This document shows positions 23,848-34,279 of a DNA stretch of 64,000 nucleotides, one piece after another (position 1 is the stretch's first letter; each line of letters starts with the position of its first letter). The DNA is taken from assembly GCA_039621445.1 (NCBI GenBank), contig CP154955.1, positions 2,324,619-2,388,618 on the forward strand, in the 5' to 3' direction. The notes under the pieces are model-generated. The model saw nothing but the letters and a program-made list of their open reading frames with translations, had not been told where the DNA came from and did not search any database. The DNA is from Euglena gracilis. Taxonomy: Eukaryota > Euglenida > Euglenophyceae > Euglenales. A program made the position numbers and the translations under genes.

Positions 23848-25190
23848 GTGCATGCACATCCCCCAGAAAAAAATTCTTTTTCCAAGGGCCCAAGCCCTAG
23901 GGGACCTAGGGGTGCAATGTCCAACACCCCCAACCCAGCCCCCCCAGGATCATCTTATCCAGAAAATAAATTCAAGGAGGAAATATGGGGAGACAACCCG
24001 CTCCATCAAAGGCTGCAAAAAAGCCTAAAATGTCCAACATCTCCAGCCCAGCCCCCCCAAAATCATCTTATCCAAGAAATAAATTCCATGGAGGTAAAAT
24101 GGGGAGACACCCCCCTCCATCAAAGGCTGCAAAAAAGCCTGAAATGGTGGACAAAAAATGCCCCCCCAACGACGTGTCAACTAATCAGGGATGGCATTCA
24201 ACCCCCTTGGGTAAACCCACCAAAATTGTCCACCCACCCAAAACCCAGGGCAAATTTGAACCTGCACCAAGCAGAAAAAATACTGCTGGATTACGAAGAA
24301 TCTGGATCCTTAAAGAGGGTGAGGGATTCAACCACCCAGCCCACCTAATCCCCTGGATTCTGATTTCGAAACCAGAAGGGGAGCAGACAAAATGGAGACT
24401 AATAAGTGATCGCAGGGAAATAAATCAACGATTCCAAGTGAAACCTTTCACGCTGGATCACATCCAGAACATTTTTCTAGTGTTAGAAAAAGGCCACTGG
24501 GCAGCAAAAATAGACCTAAAGGATGTTTACTTCCACATCCCAGTGAGCCAGGCCCTAAGGCCCTTCTAAGACATCAGGTGGGGGGCATACCTGGGCATTC
24601 CAGGCAGGCTGTTTTGGCCTAAATGTAATGCACCAAATTTTTATTTCAGTAATGAAGACATTCGAAAAGCTGTGGAGGAAAAAGGGCATCCAGGTATTTT
24701 TTTACCTGGACAACATTTTACTGGTGGCCCCAACACAAAACCTTTTACAAAATCACCTGAACACATTGGTCATGGATTTAATCAAATCAGGATTCAAAAT
24801 CAATGTAAAAAAGTCCGCCCTGCAGCCCACCCAAGTCGTAAATCACCTTGGGTTTCAACTAAACTTCCAAGAGGAAAAATTACAGGTGCCCCCCCAGAAA
24901 ATAAAAACAGTAAAAAAGGAGCTGGGAAAAATGCTGAAAAAAGATTTCATGTCAAAAAGGCAACTGGCTGCCATTTTGGGCCAAATCAGATGCAACCTAA
25001 TGGCCTTGCCCTTTCTAAGGGCCTTTACGGATGCCTTGGCAAATTTTTTGGTGGAAAATTCCACAGCCCCCTGGAACTCAAAACACCCCATTTCCCAAAG
25101 AATAAAGGACCAACTAAGAGAAATAAAAATTCTGCTGGACACCTGTGGGGCAGACCCTTCCCCCAAAGTGCAACGTCCGGGGGGGGGGGC
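23848..25190 (+). pseudogene. DIRS-A reverse transcriptase, frameshifted
   Basis: The lead-in 23985-24270 is low-complexity. RT motifs run from 24340: W-R-L-I-S-D-R-R-E-I-N, K-P-F-T-L-D-H-I, then A-K-I-D-L-K-D-V-Y-F-H-I-P-V (first catalytic Asp). After a stop and shift at 24568 the frame resumes with F-G-L-N, then K-K-G-I-Q-V-F-F-Y-L-D-N-I-L-L-V. Next come L-G-F-Q-L-N-F-Q-E-E-K-L-Q-V-P-P and a thumb-like helix to about 25160. The active-site box reads YLDN where YLDD is expected, a change that would disable catalysis. LGF-x-L-N...L-x-x-P-x-x-K is typical of DIRS and related RTs. Confidence 0.8.
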
Positions 25191-25278
25191 GCCACCGGCA
25201 ATATCCTGCCAAAATGCACCAATTGCCAAACCCATCCAGGATTTCTGCCCAATTCCAACGCAAAACCCGCTGAACCGT

Positions 25279-25510
25279 AGACCCATTGTAGGAGGAGTTA
25301 CCGCCGAAGCGGCCGTTGTAGGAGGTGGTCCGCTGAAGCGACTTGGGTCCGAAGACCCTGTGTAAGGGGGGGGGGTACCGACAACGTGGTCGTTGTAGAG
25401 GGTGGTCCGCTGAGGCGGCTTCGGTCCGTAGTCCATTTGTAAAGGGGGGTCCCGCCGAAGCAGCTTAGAAATCCGCCCCTTGTGGATCCGTTCTTGGGAG
25501 GGGGGGTTGG
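25279..25510. repeat. Tandem repeat of about 90-bp units
   Basis: Units contain GCCGTTGTAGGAGGTGGTCC or TCGTTGTAGAGGGTGGTCC, then GCTGAAGCGACTTGGGTCCG or its variant, then TTGTAA plus a G-run. Two to three diverged copies lie exactly where homology to the DIRS RT ends, so they may mark the left edge of the foreign block. Confidence 0.65.
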
Positions 25511-27693
25511 GTCGGACAACCCGTTGCAGGGGGCAGGAATGGAATCGTCATTTTGACCACTGTAAATTAGTCGTCATTTTCGGACAAGGGTATCGTCATT
25601 GACAACTCCCCAGGTCAAATGCAGGTTGCGCGTCGTACAAAAAGAATATTGCTATACGTGATGGCATGTGCATGAGCCTGGTAAATGAGTGCTGTGGTCA
25701 GGGCAAAAGTCTGTGCGAAGCCAAAAAGGAAAGGGGAAAACTCGAGATTCTGTGCATAAAATGGACCTAACATAACATTCCGAACTGGTATAAAGTTTTT
25801 GTCGGAATTGGTCGCAAGAGTGCCACAATTTGTGGCAAAAACTAGGCCAATATTCTGTGGCACCAAACTGGACTAAAATCTGTGGCCCCAGAATGGTGTG
25901 AGTGGTCCAGGTGCATTTTTATAGTCACCATGAAATCACAGGCCGAAGCCTAATTCAAACAAGCAGATCCTAATTGACAGAAAAAATGATGGTGCTGTTT
26001 GTAGGTGGCTGTCAACATACACTGTTCACTCTGTCGTCTGGGTTTACTTTCCTGAAGTTGGATTTGTTTGATTTTGTCTGCGGCCAAGTTTATTTCAAGT
26101 TTGGTCATTGCTGCTGGAAGTGGGATTCTGGGAAAGATATTTTAGTGAAAGGGATGTCAAGTGAAGGAAGGGGCTCCAGAAGTCAGGTCCGTGGTAAGGG
26201 GACCTCGGACTTTCATGAACAGTGTATCAGGACAGTGTCCCAGTCCAGTTCGAACGGGGGACGCCATCGAGATGTACAGCCAGATTTGGTGAGATGTAGT
26301 TCTGGTGCCTGCAACACAGACTCTGAGACTGGAATCGCGGCTTGCCAGACATCTGGCAAAAGGCGTACAAGGGCCAGACGGCTACAGCGGAGATGGCTCG
26401 ACCACCAAAAAAGATTGGCATATTTGAAGATTGATGCACAAAATTGGGGATCAGATTGGACATTGCAAAGAGATTGTGATTGGTAATTACAATTTGCTGC
26501 AACTTTGGTTGTTGTCGGCTGCTGGGTATCTGTTTTTGGCTGTGGCCTGACGCCGCGGTACTGTGTGTACACCTGTGGATCTGCTGCGAAAGAATTTATC
26601 CGATGTGGACTGATGCCACAGAAGTGTGCTGCAATTTGGCTGCTAATCATTCATTGGCTACAACATAGTCACTCAGATCGTGTCACCCCTGTGTGCTGTG
26701 TAGTGTGTCGGTGGCAGGTGTGAAGGCAGTCACCCAGAACAGTACCATTGCAATTTCAAATGGACAACTTTTTTGCCTGGCCCCTCAAAAAATTTCGATG
26801 CACCTGGTCCAATTTGGAGTCAGGTCAGACTTACGAGGGCAATCCCTTGAGCAGGAGGGTGTGAGTGGTCCAGGTGCATTTGTATAGTCACCATGAAATC
26901 ACAGGCTGAAGCCTAATGCAAACAGTCAGATCCTAATTCACAGAAAAAAATGATGGTGCTGTCTGTAGGTGGCTGTCAACATACACTGTTCACTCTGTTG
27001 TCTGGGATTACTTTCCTTAAGTTGGATTTGTCAAACAGGTGGCCCGAACCTGGGACGACATCTGGCATTAATTTTTGAATATGAACGACATGTGGCCAGT
27101 TTTGGGCCCTGTGTGGGCCCAAAACTGGCCTGAAACTGGCAACGTGGGCCCCTGTGCATCAGCGTTTAACCCCATGTATGCCACAAACTGCACCATTGTC
27201 CAGACTCTACTGTGTGAAAAGACTGAAGTTTGTGTGAACGTTTAAAACTTCATATAGACACCTGCACTTGAAAACATCTCTTGATCACCTTCTTGTTGAC
27301 TGACATGCTATCATGCTGATCAGTTGAATTCCTTCAGATTCAGACACTCGAAAACAGGATCCAGTGCACCCAGCAATATTGCACTGAAATAATGCGAGTA
27401 ACTCCTCATATTCTCCTTCTGACGTTCTCCTTGACTGTTGTAGGTTTCAAACCTGATGGATCATGGACAGCCCGTGGAGGTGGACGTGAGAGTACAAAAA
27501 AGATAACCCAGTCACACAACTGAAGTGAGCTCCTACATCAATCATTCCAGACCCTTGGGTTCTTTTTGAATTCCTTTAGAACTTGTCCAAAGAAAGCTCA
27601 AGAACATTCCGAGCGCGGAGGGCAAAGTCATTGCGCGAATCCTAATCAGTGGGTTCGTTATACAATTTTACCGCTTGTCTGCCCTTTTTCCAC
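25511..27693 (+). repeat. Direct repeat pair (about 174 bp) and interspersed unknown DNA
   Basis: 25895-26067 and 26858-27031 are near-identical direct repeats. Both start GGTGTGAGTGGTCCAGGTGC and end AAGTTGGATTTGT. A 170-residue plus-strand frame (25974-26486) starts inside the first copy and is unassigned. The repeats lack TG...CA ends, so a solo-LTR reading is weak. 27031-27693 has no recognised gene. Confidence 0.6.
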
Positions 27694-28010
27694 AGCCTTT
27701 GATTCCACAACAAACGGAATCGGCCTATGAACAGTTTGCGGTGCCGCACCCACGACCCCCAAGGAGATACGATATGGCCAGTAGCAGTAGCCAACGCGCT
27801 GCTTTTGCGGCGGTAGAACTACAATACGTCCAATATGAACAACGACAATTGCCTGAACAACTTCGCAGTCGTTATTACCCCGTACAACCTCCACAAGGGC
27901 AGTATGCCGCACAACCCCCACAAGGGCAGCATGCCACACAACCAAAACCCCAAAGGCAGTATGCCGCTCCCGTGATGCCTCGGTTCCCCAAGTACGTGGT
28001 GAACTGACAA
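27694..28010 (+). CDS. Pro/Gln-rich protein segment, N-terminal part of foreign block
   Basis: A pyrimidine tract plus CAG at 27683-27693 could be a splice acceptor. The frame then reads P-L-I-P-Q-Q-T-E-S-A-Y-E-Q-F, with a tandem Q-P-P-Q-G-Q-Y/H-A repeat at its end. It stops at 28008. The next frame (28022 on) overlaps in reading sense after a one-base shift near 27990, so the two may be one protein. I do not recognise a family. Confidence 0.4.
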
Positions 28011-28021
28011 CGGCCTCAACG

Positions 28022-29176
28022 GATACAATTCGTAACGCTCTGCGCATGTGCGCAGAGGACAGACCGGATCCCTTCATCCGAGTGATGTGGGATTCGTACT
28101 GCCGACAATTGCTTGCAATCGCCAACAAACCTGTCGCCACCTGGGACATGTGGTCCCAGAGTACGATAGCTGGTAGAATCTTCTTCCAACCCGGAGAATC
28201 CGGAGTTCCAGACAGTGTAACTCTCAGGGACCTGGGAGTCCTGGTCCCGCCTGTGCTCCGCGGAGTGCACCCAGTGGGTGCTTATGCGGAACACATGCGA
28301 CGCTATACTCCTGAACTCACAGAAAGTGAGATGGGTGATGTCCAAATGCAAGAACGAATATACTTACCACAACAACGTTTTACTTCTCCCCCACGAATGC
28401 CGCCTGCCCGGAACTGGGAGGCTGGTATGCAATCACAATACGCCATGGTGGCCGAAGAGCCATACGATGACAACTATACCGATGAGATGGCCGAAGAACC
28501 TTACGACGAATATACAACAGCAGAACCTGAGCCGGAGTATACCATGGAAACAAACGAACCTCAACCCGTACAACCCCAAACACCACAATCTGTACAACTT
28601 CAACCATCTGTACAACCTCAACCACAACCACCGACAACGCCCGCCGTACCGCTGCCGGGACCGACAGCGATACGGGTTGTCGGAGAAAACCCTCTGCGTC
28701 CCATAAAAGACAACGTTCACTATGAAAGAGTTCCACAATCCACAGATTTTGCTTATACAACTAAGAACGAACAATACCTTCCCCCCGACGAAATCTACGA
28801 ACTTGGGTCACATTTGGGAGCCATCAACGTAAAAGGAGTGATAATGGATGGAATTGGACCCAACTCCAAAGTTTTGAGTATACCCACCTGGGCACTACCC
28901 GGAGTTTTGCGTGCAAATGCACCACCACATCCACCTGGTCCAATGGAACAACTCGCTTCGGCGTCGAATCTTGTGCCGCCAGTAGCTCAACCTACTCCGG
29001 CACCACAAACCAAACCGGTACAAGCAGTTTCGACTGCACAATCAACATCTACTCCACCTGCCGCATCAGCTGCAGGTTCAAACCAACCTGTACCTATACA
29101 AAGAAGAGGACCCCCTGCTCAAGCCGCGCAGTCGGCACGTGCAAAAGCACCCACACAATCTACATTCCTGTACTAG
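28022..29176 (+). CDS. Unknown proline-rich protein of the foreign block
   Basis: The first 110 residues are globular and helical (D-T-I-R-N-A-L-R-M-C-A-E-D, F-I-R-V-M-W-D-S-Y-C-R-Q-L-L, P-V-L-R-G-V-H-P-V-G-A-Y). Then come acidic repeats (A-E-E-P-Y-D-D, A-E-E-P-Y-D-E-Y), a Pro/Gln/Val linker, a second folded stretch (N-E-Q-Y-L-P-P-D-E-I-Y-E-L-G-S-H-L-G) and a Pro/Ala/Ser tail. The methionine at 28046 lies 8 codons into the open frame; the true start may be upstream. Codon choice (CAA, ACA, AAC) differs sharply from the GC-rich host exons. The layout recalls a capsid or gag precursor, but no family motif supports that. Confidence 0.5.
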   Translation, partial: DTIRNALRMCAEDRPDPFIRVMWDSYCRQLLAIANKPVATWDMWSQSTIAGRIFFQPGESGVPDSVTLRDLGVLVPPVLRGVHPVGAYAEHMRRYTPELTESEMGDVQMQERIYLPQQRFTSPPRMPPARNWEAGMQSQYAMVAEEPYDDNYTDEMAEEPYDEYTTAEPEPEYTMETNEPQPVQPQTPQSVQLQPSVQPQPQPPTTPAVPLPGPTAIRVVGENPLRPIKDNVHYERVPQSTDFAYTTKNEQYLPPDEIYELGSHLGAINVKGVIMDGIGPNSKVLSIPTWALPGVLRANAPPHPPGPMEQLASASNLVPPVAQPTPAPQTKPVQAVSTAQSTSTPPAASAAGSNQPVPIQRRGPPAQAAQSARAKAPTQSTFLY

Positions 29177-29260
29177 CACCTCCTGTTACGACCGCTCCAC
29201 CACCTACACCTTCACAACCGGCTTCGGCTGGACAGACACAACCACCTGTTGAACCGGGAC

Positions 29261-31100
29261 AACGTTCTCGGGTCAACCTAGGTTTGAGTTGCCAGCACAA
29301 CGCGCTAACTACAAGGAAGCTCTACAACATTTGACAGCCCCAGCAAAACCTTACAACGTTGACGCGCGCAAACGTCCGCGTGGACCGGAGTTTTCAACAC
29401 CGCCACAAACACGTCCAACGCCAGACACACAACGTCGTCGTTTGGACGACGCCCCACAAAGCGATGACCTGCCGATCCCGTCCAACGTACAACGATCTTT
29501 GTACGAAAGCTATCACCAACTGCGTCAAGACAAGCCCTCTGACGACATCGCTGGACACTACACGGCTGGTGTAACCGTTACAACGTGGAGAAAAACACGA
29601 GCATTCCGAAAAGACGGTGCATACCATTGGAATGAACAAGAGCGCGAAGCCGCAAAAGGACAGAAAGGCCAGAAAGGCAAAGGAAAGAGCGAAGGCTCAC
29701 AACCTGGTTACGACCTGGACGTACAATTTATGTTTGACCATCTGTTCTGGATCTCAGACGGATGTGACACAATTATACACGAGTACTATGAGGAACAACA
29801 CCCTTGGCTTGTTGCTCCTGAAATACATCACCACATGGTCAAACTTTACAAGGAAAAAGCGCGAGGCGTTTTCTTCGACGGTACAATTTCCTGTTACGAA
29901 AGCCAGGATGGCATCGACAATTTGCCGGGTTTCTGGCAACTACTTTTCTGGCTCGGATTTCATTGCTTGAACTTCGGTTCATTTGCAGTGCCCGCCAGCA
30001 AAGCACACTACTTGCCACATCCAAAGCTGCAATACGGATGGGAATCATCCCTCGACGCACTGAAGACAATGTTTGACAATATCCGAGAAATCGGACCACA
30101 AGACATACAATGGGAAGTATTCCCACTTCCAAAGGATGTACAATTGGTGACACACGAAATGTTCTGTTACAATTACCAAATTTTCCTCAACGAACACTAT
30201 GGCCCACACTTCCAAGTGGTCGGAATCGACCTGACATACCCACAAAAATTCGTGCTTTGGTGCACCCACTGCCACCACAAGTTCCCCGTGGACTTCTGGG
30301 GCTTTGGAGTCCGCGGTCGGACAACCGACCGCCCAAACGCACGAAGGGCGCATCCCCACCAACGAGAATGGGCGGAGGCCCAACAACAACGAAGACTAAT
30401 CGGACACAGCTGCCACAGTCCCCTCGAAGTTAGAGAAATTGGATACGCCAGACGAAACCACCGACAAATGCTTCTGCATATTCAGACCTTCCAATGGAGA
30501 GCATGGGTATGATATGCTCTGGAAATATACAATCTACTCAACCCAAGACAACCACTTCCACAGGAGTACCTCCGTCTTCGACCTGAATGGGACGAAGACC
30601 GAAAACGGAAGTACATCAAACGCCTGTTTGGCGAAACGCTCCGCAGAGAGGACTTTGCCCCATTTTTTAAGGGCAAACGTACAAATAAGGATGAGTTAGC
30701 CATCCCGATACTGGACTGGCTTCCTCGCGGATCGGAAGGAAACAGATTTGTCGGTTGGCAAAACGTCCTTCTGCGACCACGTATAAAACTCCCTGAACCC
30801 CAGCCGGCGGAGTCAAAACAGCGCAGTCTGCAGTTGAATAACCTACAACGGCTGCGTCATCTACAACGACAACAACCAAACCAGCAGCGAAGCCTGCAAC
30901 CAAACGCTCAGACGAACGTTTGCCTCAACCTCCACCCACACCTACAATGTCTGTGGAAAACACTCCCGTACACTCTTCAGACTCTTCCTCCGTTTCCTCT
31001 TCTGGGTCATCCAGCGATGAGGAAATGGAAGAAGGGACAGACAATGAACACAGTACACGCTCCGTCTCCTTCGTATCCGCGGATTCTGAACACGTAGAAG
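29261..31100 (+). CDS. Unknown protein with C-x2-C segment and one in-frame TGA
   Basis: The frame is continuous from about 29261. It has a basic, disordered N-terminus, then W-N-E-Q-E-R-E-A-A-K, then a folded domain: F-M-F-D-H-L-F-W-I-S-D-G-C-D, F-W-Q-L-L-F-W-L-G-F-H-C-L-N and V-G-I-D-L-T-Y-P-Q-K-F-V-L-W-C. A C-x2-C-H-H-K-F pair follows at about residue 330. A TGA at 30510-30512 interrupts it. The same frame continues with Y-A-L-E-I-Y-N-L-L-N-P, R-L-F-G-E-T-L-R-R and I-L-D-W-L-P-R-G-S-E-G-N. From about 30840 coding sense moves to another frame. No family is recognised; the aromatic-rich core suggests a genuine fold. Confidence 0.5.
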
Positions 31101-31243
31101 GCAGCGTACAACATGCTCTAAGGGCCGAAGCGCCAGCTACAATGCCTACTAATGCCTGCAGACTCTACAATGGCCGAAGTGCCTTCGACAGACACGGTCT
31201 TCCGCACCCCCGCACATGCGGTAGGTGCACAAAAAAACACTGA
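30845..31243 (+). CDS. Acidic Ser-rich continuation of the foreign-block protein
   Basis: Reading frame +2 takes over with T-T-T-T-K-P-A-A-K-P-A-T-K-R-S, then a Ser/Asp/Glu tract (S-S-S-G-S-S-S-D-E-E-M-E-E-G-T-D). The frame change relative to the preceding segment could be an indel, a short intron or programmed shifting. It resembles casein-kinase-type phospho-acidic linkers but has no assignable function. Confidence 0.35.
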   Translation, partial: TTAASSTTTTTKPAAKPATKRSDERLPQPPPTPTMSVENTPVHSSDSSSVSSSGSSSDEEMEEGTDNEHSTRSVSFVSADSEHVEGSVQHALRAEAPATMPTNACRLYNGRSAFDRHGLPHPRTCGRCTKKH

Positions 31244-31884
31244 CAAAGAAATGTGCAGACCGTGAACAAATCCGACGTGAATTCCCATTCGGCGTTAACA
31301 GCCGTGGGAATCCAGACCCTGACGACTTCATACCCATACCACCCGAAGTCGGACGCGCCGCAGGACGCGTCCTGGGAAGCGTCCGCAGTGGCGTAGCCTC
31401 GATGGTTGCAATGGTGCGATCGAGGTCTTCCTCTTCAACGCGAAGTCCCCGTGACACGGGAATTGGCAAACACCCACACAAGAAGCTCCGGATTCGACAA
31501 CGGCACTGGCAGCAGACGCGGCCAGTTGTACTCCTGTTGTCCAAATACCCGAAGTGGTGACAACAACCGAATCGACTACGGTCGAACAAACGCCACCACA
31601 TGGCAGAACAATTGTAGTGGTACACACCACATGACAAAACAATTGTAGTGGTACACACACCTGAACAGGTGGTACCGACGGCTCCTGACGTATCACCTAG
31701 TACCACACCAACTGCGAAACCTGCTCCAAAGTCACCTTCAGAACGCCCCCTTCCGCCACAGCGAAAAGAGAAAGGCAGTAAGCCCAAGGCTAAACCACAG
31801 CCTGCAGAACCATGCAAAACTGCTGAACGACACAACGAGCCAAAACCACCGCCACCTGGGAGTGGTAGCAAATCCAGGGAGTAA
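31225..31884 (+). CDS. Basic and Pro-rich segments, foreign-block C-terminal part
   Basis: 31225-31560 reads R-E-F-P-F-G-V-N-S-R-G-N-P-D-P-D-D-F, followed by an Arg/Ser stretch. 31500-31884 changes frame and becomes Pro/Lys-rich (P-K-S-P-S-E-R-P-L-P-P-Q). A tandem duplication containing CAATTGTAGTGGTACACAC lies at 31607-31655. The region is probably the decayed tail of the same gene. Confidence 0.3.
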
Positions 31885-31944
31885 CCATCGTTGTGTTGTG
31901 TCAGAAACCGTTGAAGGCTTTGTAAACAGTGGGTAAATGACTCG

Positions 31945-32476
31945 TTTCCAGTCGTCATCGTTGAAGAGTAGGAGCAATCGCCCTTTTGTACATTCCACAG
32001 CAAGTCTGACTCCGCCGGAATCAGTTTGGAAGTCAAAAGCGATTCCGCCGCGGTAAAAAGCATCAGCTTTCTCAGAACGAAATGGATACGAACATTATTC
32101 AGAATGGGTTGGCTCCATTCTGAAACCACACATAACTCGCTGTGCCTGTGCATCCCGTGTGCACAACGTTGATTTCAACGCTCTGCCCGGGATGCCACCA
32201 CAGGTACCAGCAAACCTTCCAAGATGGAATTACTACATATGGCCTGCAACTTTTCCGAGAATCTTCTGGGAAAATTTGCAGATTTACCTCCACAAGCGGG
32301 TTGAAACGCTCAAAACAGAACTTCCCAAGGAGATCCAAGAAGTCAAAAGTTGGGTTATCCCAAGGATTAACATGGATAATCCTGACAAGGATACCCTAGA
32401 CTTACGTTCAACCAAAATGACCTTGGTACAAGTCCAACACATGGGTGAGTACTTCAAGGAAACCCACAAACGTTGA
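31945..32476 (+). CDS. Unknown 130-residue protein, last part of foreign block
   Basis: After a stop near 32053 the frame reads F-S-E-R-N-G-Y-E-H-Y-S-E-W-V-G-S-I-L-K-P-H. It continues D-F-N-A-L-P-G-M-P-P-Q-V-P-A-N-L, W-P-A-T-F-P-R-I-F-W-E-N-L-Q-I-Y-L and a charged helix, ending E-T-H-K-R-stop. It has the same CAA-biased style as the upstream segments. It could be a separate gene or a terminal exon. Confidence 0.35.
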
Positions 32477-33284
32477 GGGTTTCCAGCCTCGTACAATCAG
32501 CTACGGCTGAAATGGGCGTAGTCCCACACAATGAGCACAGTCTTGAGCGTGAATACGCATTTCACCGTCCCCTTCAACGCCGTTTCAAGACACAATGGCG
32601 GAATCGCCTTAAGTTCGGTCGAAAACACGTTGATCGCAAAGATTCCAGACCACAAAGACACTACGGTGTTAAATAAGAAGACACACAAAGCACAGCGTGC
32701 GCGCCAGAATTCTTTTGCGCTTTGTGCTGCAAACAAGGTAACCGTAATTGGGAACCATCCCATGGTATCCTGGTACTGTCTCCCTGAACCCGGGACTATG
32801 CCTGGCATCCCGACTGGCCTGGTCCAGAAGGGAAATCGGGCAGAGCCCTGGGAGGGGGATGCGTACCAGGCAGCCATTCTGCCATGGCACTGTGTACCAG
32901 ATACAATGGGCTACGGCCCACAATCTGGCTACGGCCGGGCCGTACACAGTGACATGGTTAAACCATAAGACAAAGAGAGAATCTCAGAGCTAGCAAAAGC
33001 TTAGCGAAAGTAACTGGTTCCTAATTCAAGGTTACAGGGTTTGGTGCTTTGCAGTTCTGTTTTAGAATTCTGAGGGCGAAGTCCCGTTTGAATAGAAGTT
33101 TTATTTCTTTCTTTGACAAAGCTCGAAAGAGCAAAAGTAACTTTCATATAAGGGACTGCGGTCCCACCAATTCTGTTTGCCTTTGTGCTTAGCAATCAAA
33201 AGGGGAAAGGGAAACAAATTTTATTGTTACTCCCCACACGGGCTTTTCGGGAGGAAAGCACAAGTAGAAAAGCCGGGGTGGGAC
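32477..33284 (+). other. Right part of foreign block, weakly coding
   Basis: A 145-residue plus-strand frame (32531-32968) is unassigned. Its second half is rich in Gly, Pro and Trp (G-N-H-P-M-V-S-W-Y-C-L-P-E-P-G). Homology to DIRS recombinase resumes near 33285. Confidence 0.3.
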
Positions 33285-34279
33285 GTACACTCACCCCCCA
33301 GGTGGCCCCTGCTTTGCATGATTTGCTCAGGCAAATTCTGCAGGGGAAACAAATACAAAAAATACAACCATTGACGATTTCCTGGGAAGAAACCCCAGCT
33401 TAAAGCGTTATCAAAGCGCTTTTACGCTTTTATGGGTGATTTTGGACAAAATGGGGTACCCCCCCCCGAAGCCACCACTGACAAAGTGGTTGGCGCTCTA
33501 ATTCAACTGTTCCAATTTTCAAAGGCCCAAGAACGCAATGCATACAGTGCTACGCTTTTGATCCCTGACTTTGGTGGCCTAAGGTTCCATGCCATGTTGG
33601 CACCTTATAAAAGGCTTTGGAACCAAAACCTGGTAAAATTTGGTGCATTCTGGGATCCCCTCCCAATCCTCCGGGCACCGTCCCCCCTGCCCTCTGATAT
33701 ATGTACATTTCGTACTCAGCTCATTTTATGTTCACGAATCCTCTGTTTATACAGAAGTTCAGATTTGGCACAGGTCCGAAGAACCACCAGTGTGTTGGGG
33801 GGGCACCCTACATCAAAATCAAATGTAAACGTCGAAAACTCCATAAGTGGGAGCGAGTTTTCTACATTCCCCAATGCCCCCAAATCAGTCCCTTTTTATC
33901 TAATGATGTCTTATGTGGCAGCAACACGTTTCTTTATGAAACCTGGGGGCCCCTGTTAATTACGTTAAAACCACCCTACAAGGCCATTAAGGCAGATACC
34001 ATTGCTTCTATCACCAAAGAATTTTTGACCAAACAGGGGGTGCCCCCCCCCCAACTTGTGGGGACCCCACTCCACCAGAGGGGCAGGGGTTGGTTTACTC
34101 AAAAAATTGGGCCTTTCTGCCCAAGAAATTTGTGAAATTGGTCAATGGAAGGGGGTGCAGGCTTCCACAGCCCACTATCAAAGGCTTGGTGTCCAAGGTG
34201 CTTTGGAAGGTGCCCTGGCCCCCCTTTTTTCAGTCCACAATCTGGCCTCACAATGGCGAAGTGCGGAGCCCGAGGTGTC
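33285..34279 (+). pseudogene. DIRS-A tyrosine recombinase, frameshifted
   Basis: The N-terminal core-binding part reads A-P-A-L-H-D-L-L-R-Q-I-L and A-L-I-Q-L-F-Q-F-S-K-A-Q-E-R-N-A-Y-S, nearly identical to DIRS-B. The C-terminal part (34040-34210) has P-H-S-T-R-G-A-G-V-G-L-L-K-K-L-G (an H-x-x-R box), I-G-Q-W-K and A-H-Y-Q-R-L-G with the probable nucleophilic Tyr. At least two frameshifts and a stop (33402) break it. The frame then runs into the right terminal repeat. It would join element DNA circles to the target site in a live copy. Confidence 0.8.
34243..34279 (+). repeat. DIRS-A right terminal inverted repeat
   Basis: GGCCTCACAATGGCGAAGTG then CGGAGCCCGAGGTGTC is the inverse of the left terminus. 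All copies diverge immediately after GAGGTGTC, which fixes the element boundary. Confidence 0.75.

Larger units (their letters stand above)
22528..34279 (+). mobile_element. DIRS-like retroelement, copy A, with foreign block
   Basis: It starts GACACCTCGGGCTCC and ends GGAGCCCGAGGTGTC, so the termini are inverted, as in DIRS elements. In order it carries gag-like (22819-23736), RT (24270-25190), an unrelated block (25279-33280) and tyrosine recombinase (33285-34279). RNase H expected after RT is absent, apparently replaced by the foreign block. Frames are broken in RT and recombinase, so the copy is dead. No target duplication is seen, as expected for recombinase-mediated insertion. Confidence 0.8.

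Noticed and set aside
25895-27031. A complete small LTR retrotransposon
   Set aside because: The 174-bp repeats have no TG/CA ends, primer site or target duplication that I can see.
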